Shown here: piece after piece, positions 1-5,582 of the stretch | How the letters are laid out: each line of letters starts with the position of its first letter | How positions within the stretch are numbered: the stretch's first letter is position 1 | DNA from: an uncultured Clostridia bacterium | GTDB lineage: Bacteria; Bacillota; Clostridia; Oscillospirales; Ruminococcaceae | Reading direction: 5' to 3' | Length of the DNA stretch: 24,935 nucleotides | NCBI GenBank assembly: GCA_947625455.1 | Contig: CANQOJ010000011.1 | Coordinates: 1-24,935, forward strand | The notes under the pieces: generated by a model | Database searches by the model: none | Told to the model about the DNA's origin: nothing | What the model saw: only the letters and a program-made list of their open reading frames with translations | Made by a program: the position numbers and the translations under genes

Positions 1-1
1 C

Positions 2-382
2 CCCGCAGGTCAATCTGTAAGCTACGGCAGGACTTTTACGGCAAAGCGCGATACAAAACTTGCGCTTATACCCTGCGGATATGCTGACGGCTTCAACAGA
101 CGGCTTTCGGGGAAATGGAACGTCAGCATAAACGGCAGTTTTGCACCCGTTTGTGGGAGGATATGTATGGACCAGACGCTTGTTGACGTTACGGACATTC
201 CCGTTGAAGTCGGAGATGAAGTTGTGATATATTCGGACGAAATTGACGGCGGTAATTCAATAACGCAAGCCGCTGAACAGATAGGCACAATAAACTATGA
301 ACTTTTATGCGCAATAGGAACAAGAGTTCCAAGAATTTACATAAAGAACGGCATTAAGACCGAAATGCAGCGTTATTTGTAA
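2..382 (+). CDS. alr: Alanine racemase, C-terminal part (5' end outside window)
   Basis: PLP-dependent interconversion of L- and D-alanine, supplying D-Ala for peptidoglycan. The frame is open from base 2, so the start lies upstream of the window. About 126 residues are visible, covering the C-terminal beta-barrel domain. They include the SYGRTF segment near visible residue 8, whose tyrosine corresponds to the family's catalytic Tyr (Tyr265 in the Geobacillus enzyme), the GYADGFNRRLSG motif, and the GRICMDQTLVDVTD signature. The protein ends normally at TAA 380-382. A C-terminal racemase domain of a VanT-type serine racemase would look similar, and the visible part cannot separate the two. 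The M50 gene follows on the same strand. Confidence 0.93.
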   Translation, partial: PAGQSVSYGRTFTAKRDTKLALIPCGYADGFNRRLSGKWNVSINGSFAPVCGRICMDQTLVDVTDIPVEVGDEVVIYSDEIDGGNSITQAAEQIGTINYELLCAIGTRVPRIYIKNGIKTEMQRYL

Positions 383-445
383 TCAATAATCCGAATGTTG
401 GCAGTCTGTCCGCATAGCGTATCCAAATTCTGCATATATATCGGT

Positions 446-1015
446 ATGATAGAATTTTGGATAAGAAAAACTGCCGTGCGGATAAGCTTTACGTTTTTCG
501 CGGCATGCGCGCTGTTTTTAAGCACAAACGGCGGTTTCGGAATTGCAACGCTGTGCGCCTGCGGGATACATGAACTTTCGCACTTGATTATGATGACAGC
601 TTTCAGAGTAAACGCTGACGAGATATTATTTTACGGCGCGGGGATATGCATTTCATCAAGAGAAATTAACCGCGCGGAGAAAATACCGAGGATATTGATT
701 TTATCGGCAGGCTGTATAGGAAATCTAATTTCGGCGGTTATACTGCTTATTTTTGGCAACAACATAGCGGCGGCTATCAACATCTTCACCGCGGTTTTAA
801 ACATACTGCCTGTGGGTTCTCTTGACGGGGCGCAGATATTAAAATATGTAACAGTCAGCAGATGCAAGCCCGAAAATGTCGACAAAGTGATGTTTTATTC
901 GGGAATTATTTCGGTTGTCTTAATGGCAGCCGTCATACTGATTTTCGGAGGGTTTTCTTTTTCGTCAGCGGTTATATTGCTGTATATTGCGGTGATTAGT
1001 TTAGTAAAGGCGTAG
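446..1015 (+). CDS. M50 (site-2-protease / SpoIVFB-like) membrane metalloprotease
   Basis: A small polytopic membrane protein of 189 residues, from the ATG at 446. It carries the zinc-protease signature HELSH (His42, Glu43, His46) inside the second hydrophobic stretch. The second M50 motif is LNILPVGSLDG (Asn119 to Gly128), which supplies the third metal ligand, Asp127. About five hydrophobic segments follow the usual SpoIVFB-like order. Such enzymes cut membrane-embedded substrates, as SpoIVFB does to pro-SigK, but the substrate here is unknown. The gene follows alr by about 60 bp. Neither this start nor the upstream in-frame ATG at 395 has a convincing ribosome binding site. I prefer 446 because the family usually begins just before the first membrane segment. 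This ATG lies in the loop of a potential hairpin (420-463). Confidence 0.8.
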   Translation: MIEFWIRKTAVRISFTFFAACALFLSTNGGFGIATLCACGIHELSHLIMMTAFRVNADEILFYGAGICISSREINRAEKIPRILILSAGCIGNLISAVILLIFGNNIAAAINIFTAVLNILPVGSLDGAQILKYVTVSRCKPENVDKVMFYSGIISVVLMAAVILIFGGFSFSSAVILLYIAVISLVKA

Positions 1016-1072
1016 TTGTATATTGTGCCGAAATTTGTTCTATAAATTGTCGAAATAAACAAAAATTACTTT

Positions 1073-1129
1073 TTGCACTTGACAAAGTGCAATATGATAT
1101 TTTATAATAAAAATGTAGTGCTTACTACA
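1073..1129 (+). promoter_or_regulatory. Promoter of the AIM24 gene with two palindromic operator candidates
   Basis: A -35 TTGACA (1079-1084) and -10 TATAAT (1103-1108) are separated by 18 bp. A perfect 8-bp inverted repeat, TTGCACTT-GACA-AAGTGCAA (1073-1092), is centred on the -35 box. A second inverted repeat, TGTAGT-GCTT-ACTACA (1114-1129), sits just downstream of the -10 near the expected start of transcription. The layout suggests repression by a dimeric regulator, which is not identified. Confidence 0.7.
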
Positions 1130-1152
1130 ATATATTTTTTAAGGAGAAAATT

Positions 1153-1818
1153 ATGAAATACGAAATCAAGGGCGAACCGCTGCCGGTGTTACTGTGCTAT
1201 CTTCAGGCGAATGAATCGGTTATGTGTCAGAAAGGCGCTATGAGCTGGATGACGCCGAACATGAAAATGCAGACAGGCACGGGCGGTATCGGAAAAGCTT
1301 TCAGCAAGATGTTTTCGGGAGAGTCTATGTTCCAGAATACATATACCGCACAGGGCGGCGAGGGAATGATAGGTTTTGCGTCAACGCTCCCCGGCTCCAT
1401 TATTCCGTTTGACATAGGCAAGGGCGAGATAATTGTTCAAAAGGGCGGTTATTTTGTATCGGAGCCTACAGTTACGTTCTCGGTTGCTTTCCAGAAGAAC
1501 ATAGGCGCAGGTTTCTTCGGCGGAGAGGGCTTTATTATGCAGCGCATGTCGGGTACGGGTATGGCGTTTATTGAAGTGGACGGATATGTAGTTGAGTACG
1601 ATTTGCAGCCGGGTCAGCAGATGATTATTGACACGGGTTATCTCGCGGCAATGACGGGAACCTGCACTATAGAAATCAAAGCTGTCGGCGGTATCGGAAA
1701 TACGCTGTTCGGCGGAGAGGGTTTGTTCAACACCGTTGTTACAGGTCCCGGTAAAATTTACCTCCAGACAATGCCGAAAAACAAGTTCGCTGAGGCTATT
1801 GCCTATGGCGGGAAATAA
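1153..1818 (+). CDS. AIM24 / TIGR00266 family protein
   Basis: A 221-residue soluble protein of the AIM24 family (formerly DUF124), a widespread bacterial family without an established biochemical role and related in sequence to mitochondrial AIM24. It is rich in beta strands and glycine. Repeated patterns such as GGIGKAF, FFGGEGF and LFGGEGLF mark the duplicated beta-prism-like fold, and KGGYFVSEPTVTFSVAFQ is a typical core segment. There is no signal peptide or membrane segment. The start is set by AAGGAG 8 bp upstream of ATG 1153. The gene stands alone behind its own strong promoter with palindromic operators, so it is probably regulated. Repeat element A begins 2-3 bp after the stop codon. 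Confidence 0.9.
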   Translation: MKYEIKGEPLPVLLCYLQANESVMCQKGAMSWMTPNMKMQTGTGGIGKAFSKMFSGESMFQNTYTAQGGEGMIGFASTLPGSIIPFDIGKGEIIVQKGGYFVSEPTVTFSVAFQKNIGAGFFGGEGFIMQRMSGTGMAFIEVDGYVVEYDLQPGQQMIIDTGYLAAMTGTCTIEIKAVGGIGNTLFGGEGLFNTVVTGPGKIYLQTMPKNKFAEAIAYGGK

Positions 1819-1820
1819 TT

Positions 1821-2202
1821 CTAGAAGCTAGAGATTTAAGAAGCTAGAGGCTAGAGTTTAAATCAAACGTGATTTTTCTGTTTAGTGTGCGTTTGAACCG
1901 CATGGTTCAACGCACCTTTTCTTTTTCAATGTGCGCCTGATCTGGCGCGCTCCGGGGTGCAGCCACTCAAATTCGCGTAGCGAATTTGACGCGCGCAGCG
2001 CGTGGCTTTGGCGAAGCGGGAAGCGCATATCGCCTGTTCGGACAACTTCTCCGCTTCGCCAAAGCCGTGGCTGCACCCCGGAGCGCCCGGACGTGGTTTG
2101 GAGGAAGAAGAGCGTTTGTTACCTTGCGGTACAAACAACATTCCTTGGTTAAAGTTGCTTTGACTTCAACTCTTACTTCTTACCTCTAACCTCTTATCTC
2201 TA
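1821..2202. repeat. Nested-palindrome repeat element, copy A (about 380 bp)
   Basis: Fills the 422-bp gap between the AIM24 gene and spoVT. The ends consist of inverted arrays of a GAGGCTA-like heptamer (left arm 1821-1858, right arm about 2165-2202). The core holds four inverted repeats. P1 is a perfect 20 bp (1947-1966 with 2067-2086). P2 is 10 bp (1967-1976 with 1980-1989). P3 is 5 bp (1990-1994 with 1998-2002). P4 is 16 bp (2004-2019 with 2051-2066) around a 31-nt loop. Only base 2003 is left unpaired at the junction, so either strand can fold into a closed four-way junction. Outer arms carry extra small hairpins (about 1890-1915 and 2115-2135). The core orientation is opposite to copies B and C. 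No credible protein is encoded. Confidence 0.92.
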
Positions 2203-2206
2203 AAAG

Positions 2207-2235
2207 ATGCCGCGTTTTTAACCAAAACGCGGCAT
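2207..2235 (-). terminator. Intrinsic terminator of spoVT
   Basis: A GC-rich hairpin, ATGCCGCGTTTT paired with AAACGCGGCAT, lies 5 bp past the spoVT stop. On the minus strand it is followed by CTTTTAG. On the plus strand it is followed by ATTTTC, so it may work in both directions between the two convergent genes. Confidence 0.75.
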
Positions 2236-2240
2236 ATTTT

Positions 2241-2786
2241 CTATTCTTCCATTTGTTTTCCGAAATACATAGCCGCCGCCTGTACAAGCGCCGACTGTTC
2301 CGCAGTAGCGGTGTTTGTCGTGTTGTCGGAACTCAGCATTATAACCGCCCCGTTTACATCTCCCGACGCGAGAATAGGCGAGCAGGCAAGCGCGTATCTG
2401 TCTACTCCCTCAATAGGATTAAGCTTTTTGTCGCTGTCGCCTTTCAGTACATAAGACTTGCGCTGTTCGATAAGGTCCTCAAGAGAACCCGAAACTCTCC
2501 GTTCAATTATCTCCTTTTTGCTCATTCCCGACACCGCGATAACATGGTCGCGGTCGCAGATAACCGCAGGACAGCCGCCGACTTTTGAGAGTACATCTGC
2601 GTACTGCGATGCAGTTGAGCTTATTTCTCCAACGGGAGAGTACTTTTTAAATATAACTTCTCCGTCGGGGCTGGTGTATATTTCCAGCGGATCGCCCTCT
2701 CTTATACGCATTGTTCTGCGTATCTCCTTTGGTATTACAACTCGTCCGAGGTCGTCTATTCTGCGGACAATGCCTGTTGCTTTCAT
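2241..2786 (-). CDS. spoVT: Stage V sporulation protein T, AbrB-family transcription regulator
   Basis: A late forespore regulator that adjusts SigG-dependent genes in Bacillus. It has 181 residues, the expected length. Residues 1-50 form an AbrB-type swapped-hairpin DNA-binding domain with the typical RRIDDLGRVVIPKEIRRT start. Residues of about 55-178 form a GAF-like sensor domain, with SQYADVLSKVGGCPAVICDRDHVIAV at its beginning. GGAGG sits 10 bp upstream of the ATG. It is transcribed alone: repeat D lies upstream and a terminator follows. A SigG-like promoter may lie in the 100 bp upstream (a GAATA-type -35 is present), but the -10 is not clear. The gene supports a spore-forming host. Confidence 0.95.
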   Translation of the reverse strand: MKATGIVRRIDDLGRVVIPKEIRRTMRIREGDPLEIYTSPDGEVIFKKYSPVGEISSTASQYADVLSKVGGCPAVICDRDHVIAVSGMSKKEIIERRVSGSLEDLIEQRKSYVLKGDSDKKLNPIEGVDRYALACSPILASGDVNGAVIMLSSDNTTNTATAEQSALVQAAAMYFGKQMEE

Positions 2787-2883
2787 ATATTCAATTCCTC
2801 CATTATTTTCAGAAATTTTGTTGTCGGGAGTAGTGTCTGCAATTTACAAATTTTTATTCATTTTTTCGACAGCATTCACCGAC

Positions 2884-3001
2884 TAGAATTTTAAGAGGCT
2901 AGAGGTTAGAGGCTAGAGTTTAATTCAAGACATGATTTCCTTTTTCAAACCATGTTTTGACCTAAACTCTAGCCTCTAGCCTCTTAATCTCTAGCCTCTT
3001 A
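2884..3001. repeat. Core-less derivative of the repeat element, copy D (about 118 bp)
   Basis: Lies in the 290-bp gap between the spoVT start and the DUF2798 gene. The left arm (2884-2925) and right arm (about 2970-3001) are inverted arrays of the same GAGGCTA-like heptamers that end copy A. Between them is only an imperfect 19-bp hairpin (GAGTTTA...ACATG paired with CATG...TAAACTC, about 2914-2970). The four-way-junction core of copies A-C is missing. It looks like an internal deletion product or a minimal form of the element. Confidence 0.8.
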
Positions 3002-3002
3002 T

Positions 3003-3024
3003 AGCATTATGCGTGCATAATGCT
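3003..3024. repeat. Perfect 10-bp-arm palindrome
   Basis: AGCATTATGC-GT-GCATAATGCT. It lies next to repeat D and 52 bp beyond the end of the DUF2798 gene. There is no T-run on either side, so it is not an ordinary terminator. It could be an operator or a cruciform site. Confidence 0.6.
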
Positions 3025-3076
3025 GACAATACAGACGTTTTTATGTGCAGTCTGGGAAAAATTTCATATATGAAGT

Positions 3077-3646
3077 TTATGAATTTGCGTTTACTGACTG
3101 CACTGCTTTACTTCTGCAAAAAAGCTTTTTAAACAGCGTTCTCACAAGCGGCTGAATAAACAAAAGCTGTGAGAAAAATGCAAACGGCAGATTATAACAA
3201 ACAAGCTTTAACCACTCCGCAAAAAACGTAACAACATTAAATCCCGCATAGTACGGATAATACAGCGCCGAGGCGATAAAGCTCATTATCGGGCACATTA
3301 TCCCCACCGTTGCGCATATTATTGCCGTTTCAAAAATAACGGGGTGAGTTTCCTGCGGATTAAACACCTTACACGCAAGCTTAAACGACAACGGACTTCC
3401 CACAAGGCATTCGAGAGTATACGCGCATACAAACTCCGTAATAATTACCGCCCAAATCGGAAGATAATTTCCGAACATATAAACTCCGCCCTGCTTTGAT
3501 ATTGCCTCAAGCACGCTTGTAACTCCGTTTGCCTCCATAATCGCAGCACCGTTTACAACGTACAGGCTGTAAAACACATACGCATGTACCGTAATAACTA
3601 CGGTCATTAAAGCATATATCATTCTCTCCAACTGATTTTTCGGCAT
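3077..3646 (-). CDS. DUF2798-like membrane protein
   Basis: A 189-residue integral membrane protein of unknown function. Four to five hydrophobic segments are visible (about residues 10-34, 58-80, 103-127 and 140-172). The MPKNQLERMIY start, the IICATVGIMCPIMSFIASAL segment and the C-terminal LPFAFFSQLLFIQPLVRTLF segment match my recollection of DUF2798 proteins, in which a two-helix unit is repeated. AGGAG precedes the ATG, and a good sigma-A promoter lies at 3720-3692. The gene is apparently monocistronic. The family call is from memory of the motif pattern, not from a search. Confidence 0.7.
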   Translation of the reverse strand: MPKNQLERMIYALMTVVITVHAYVFYSLYVVNGAAIMEANGVTSVLEAISKQGGVYMFGNYLPIWAVIITEFVCAYTLECLVGSPLSFKLACKVFNPQETHPVIFETAIICATVGIMCPIMSFIASALYYPYYAGFNVVTFFAEWLKLVCYNLPFAFFSQLLFIQPLVRTLFKKLFCRSKAVQSVNANS

Positions 3647-3691
3647 AAAAATACTCCTTTTCTAAAATGTTAAATTTCGTCACCGATAAAA

Positions 3692-3720
3692 ATTATAACA
3701 TTTATTCCCAAAAATTTCAA
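3692..3720 (-). promoter_or_regulatory. Sigma-A promoter of the DUF2798 gene
   Basis: On the minus strand: -35 TTGAAA (3720-3715), a 17-bp spacer and -10 TATAAT (3697-3692). The sequence is almost identical to the promoter of the AlkZ-related gene at 22172-22144. Confidence 0.75.
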
Positions 3721-3824
3721 ATGGTAATTTTAGCCAAACATATTCAACAAAAATCGCGATAATATTATTGAAAATTACGCAAAGACTATCATCAGCAGAC
3801 TTAAATCAGATAAGGAGTGAAACC

Positions 3825-3959
3825 ATGAAGAAAATACCGATAAACCCGATTGTTGACAAAGAAAAACCGATTTCAAAGGTTTATCCCGAAATTGACACCG
3901 ACCTTGCAAGAGACAATATTGAAAACGATATTCCCGACGCGGATTTGCAGGATTTATAA
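3825..3959 (+). CDS. Small 44-residue protein upstream of a Rieske oxidoreductase
   Basis: A short acidic protein beginning MKKIPINPIVDKEKP and ending DIPDADLQDL, with no membrane segment, signal or cysteine. The start is well supported: AAGGAG lies 7 bp before ATG 3825. It ends 10 bp before the next start, whose ribosome binding site overlaps its stop codon, so the two are probably translated together. It may be a partner or small accessory of the oxidoreductase, but I recognise no family. A longer in-frame start at 3768 lacks a ribosome binding site and is not favoured. Confidence 0.72.
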   Translation: MKKIPINPIVDKEKPISKVYPEIDTDLARDNIENDIPDADLQDL

Positions 3960-3969
3960 AGGAGAGTAT

Positions 3970-5265
3970 ATGGATTCAATATGGAAATCAACTGCGGAAT
4001 TACCGCAATTCCCGAAACTTGAACGGAACATTAAAACCGACATTCTGGTTATAGGCGGAGGAATTGCGGGAATTTTAACGGCATATTTTCTTGAAAAAAG
4101 CGGAGCGGACTATGTTCTTGTTGAAAAAGGAAGAATATGCGGCGGCATTACCGGAAACACCACAGCTAAAATCACAATTCAGCATGGACTGATATACTCA
4201 AAACTCCTTAAAGAAAAGGGTTTTGATACCGCACGGGAATATTTCAGAGCCAACACCGAGGCGCTAGAAAAATACGCTGAAATCTGTTCTCAAATTGACT
4301 GCGATTTTGAGCGCCGCGACAGTTTTGTGTTTTCGCGCAAGAATGCCGCTGCAATAAGAAAAGAGGTAAATGCGCTGAAAAAAATCGGCTGTAAAGCTGA
4401 ACTTGTAAAGGATATTCCGCTGCCGTTTCATGTGGAAAGCGCCGTTAAAATTCCCGACCAGGCGCAGTTTAATCCGCTGAAGTTCATTAAGGAAATTTCA
4501 AAGGGACTGAAAATCTACGAAAACACAAAGGTCACGGAATTTCTTGACGATATTGCCGTTACAAGCGGGGGAAAAATAAAAGCTGACAAAATAATTATAA
4601 CCACCCACTTCCCTTTTCTGAACAAACACGGAAGTTATTTTCTGAAGCTGTATCAGTCGCGGTCTTATGTTATTGCCCTCGAAAACGCACCTCAGCTTAA
4701 CGGAATGTATGTTGAGGATATCGACAACGGGCTTTCATTCAGAAACTACAAAAATCTGCTCCTTATAGGAGGCGGAGATCACCGCACGGGAAAAAGCGGA
4801 GGGAATTGGGCGGTTTTGAGAAGATTTGCCAAAAAGGCATATCCGGAAGCAAAGGAAGTTGCGTACTGGGCAAATCAGGACTGCATGAGCCTTGACGGCA
4901 TACCGTATATCGGGCAATATTCGGCAATGACACCGACGTTGTTTACAGCAACGGGCTTCAACAAATGGGGTATGACTTCGGCAATGGTTTCCGCAAAAAT
5001 GCTGAGCGATATGACAACGGGAAAACACTCGGAATACGAAAGCCTTTTCAATCCGTCGCGGAGTATCTTGACAAAACAGCTTGCGGTAAACAGTGCAGAA
5101 GCAGTCACGAGCCTGCTTACGCCGTCAGTAAGGCGCTGTCCGCATATGGGCTGTAAGCTTGTGTGGAACAAAGAAGAGCGCTCGTGGGACTGCCCTTGCC
5201 ATGGTTCAAGATTTTCGGAAAACGGCAAACTGCTTGACAACCCCTCAAACAACGACCTTCTTTAG
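3970..5265 (+). CDS. FAD-dependent oxidoreductase with C-terminal Rieske [2Fe-2S] domain
   Basis: A 431-residue cytosolic DAO-type flavoprotein. A Rossmann nucleotide-binding motif, VIGGGIAGILTAYFLEKSGA, begins near residue 26, followed by an acidic strand end (VEKGRICGGITGNTTAKIT). The last 45 residues form a compact Rieske domain with CPHMGC and CPCHGSRF, giving the C-x-H and C-x-x-H ligands. The family resembles Bacillus YhfW, about 500 residues; this protein is shorter and its Rieske tail stops soon after GKLLDNPSNNDLL. The substrate is unknown. The start was set at ATG 3970, with GGAGAG 5 bp upstream. The frame is open back to 3850 but that part overlaps the 44-residue gene. A palindromic repeat follows the stop. 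Confidence 0.9.
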   Translation: MDSIWKSTAELPQFPKLERNIKTDILVIGGGIAGILTAYFLEKSGADYVLVEKGRICGGITGNTTAKITIQHGLIYSKLLKEKGFDTAREYFRANTEALEKYAEICSQIDCDFERRDSFVFSRKNAAAIRKEVNALKKIGCKAELVKDIPLPFHVESAVKIPDQAQFNPLKFIKEISKGLKIYENTKVTEFLDDIAVTSGGKIKADKIIITTHFPFLNKHGSYFLKLYQSRSYVIALENAPQLNGMYVEDIDNGLSFRNYKNLLLIGGGDHRTGKSGGNWAVLRRFAKKAYPEAKEVAYWANQDCMSLDGIPYIGQYSAMTPTLFTATGFNKWGMTSAMVSAKMLSDMTTGKHSEYESLFNPSRSILTKQLAVNSAEAVTSLLTPSVRRCPHMGCKLVWNKEERSWDCPCHGSRFSENGKLLDNPSNNDLL

Positions 5266-5290
5266 AACTTGGCAGGAAAACAAAGCGATA

Positions 5291-5328
5291 TTGAGGGGGA
5301 AACTTTTTGAAAAAAGTTTCCCCCTCAA
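5291..5328. repeat. GGGGGAAAC-type palindromic repeat, copy 1
   Basis: Perfect 18-bp arms (5291-5308 and 5311-5328) around a 2-bp centre. The stem reads TTGAGGGGGAAACTTTTT. It lies 25 bp after the oxidoreductase stop. Together with the T-rich right side it may act as a terminator, but it is related to the palindrome at 5525-5560, so it belongs to a repeat family. The 317-bp gap 5266-5582 holds these two palindromes, the hairpin at 5405-5435 and a TGTCA-rich stretch (about 5488-5515). Confidence 0.85.
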
Positions 5329-5404
5329 ACTCCTCTTTCAAAAACTTCATAACGCCATCGTTGTTTGGGATTTAACGCTGTTTTTCTATTACCTTATTAC
5401 CAAA

Positions 5405-5435
5405 AGAGCGTAATTCCTCAACAGAATTACGCTCT
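5405..5435 (-). terminator. Hairpin, possible terminator of the MATE transcript
   Basis: Perfect 12-bp arms AGAGCGTAATTC and GAATTACGCTCT with a 7-nt loop. On the minus strand it is followed by TTTTGG, a short T-run. It lies about 150 bp beyond the MATE stop codon. It could equally be part of the repeat cluster. Confidence 0.5.
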
Positions 5436-5524
5436 CAAAAATTCAAAACAATCTAAATCTGCCGCGCCAGCGGCACCTTTACTGATTACTGTCAATTGTA
5501 CATTGTCAACTGACAACAGGGGTT

Positions 5525-5560
5525 CAAGGGGGAAAACTTTTTCAAAAGTTTTCCCCCTTG
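5525..5560. repeat. GGGGGAAAC-type palindromic repeat, copy 2
   Basis: Perfect 17-bp arms (5525-5541 and 5544-5560) around a 2-bp centre. The stem reads CAAGGGGGAAAACTTTT. Its flank on the outer side of the minus strand (TTGAACCCC) resembles the flank of copy 1 (TCAAACTCC), so the two are inverted relative to each other and bracket about 200 bp. It lies 22 bp from the MATE stop. Confidence 0.85.
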
Positions 5561-5582
5561 CTAAATCCACGCCTTGGCGTAC

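Noticed and set aside
1947..2086. tRNA or tmRNA gene, because of the cloverleaf-like fold
   Set aside because: Stem lengths (20, 10, 5, 16 bp) and the 31-nt loop do not fit a tRNA. There is no T-arm sequence or CCA end, and the fold is equally good on both strands.
1882..2152. Open frames of 60-90 codons in the repeat elements (also at 21053-21385 and 24098-24462)
   Set aside because: They overlap on both strands, come from the palindromic repeat itself, lack ribosome binding sites and show Arg/Pro-rich junk composition.
1821..2202. CRISPR array or insertion sequence
   Set aside because: No regular repeat-spacer pattern, and no transposase gene in or near any copy.
4735..5252. Long minus-strand open frames within the oxidoreductase gene
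   Set aside because: They are shadows of a well-supported flavoprotein gene with no ribosome binding site or recognisable product.
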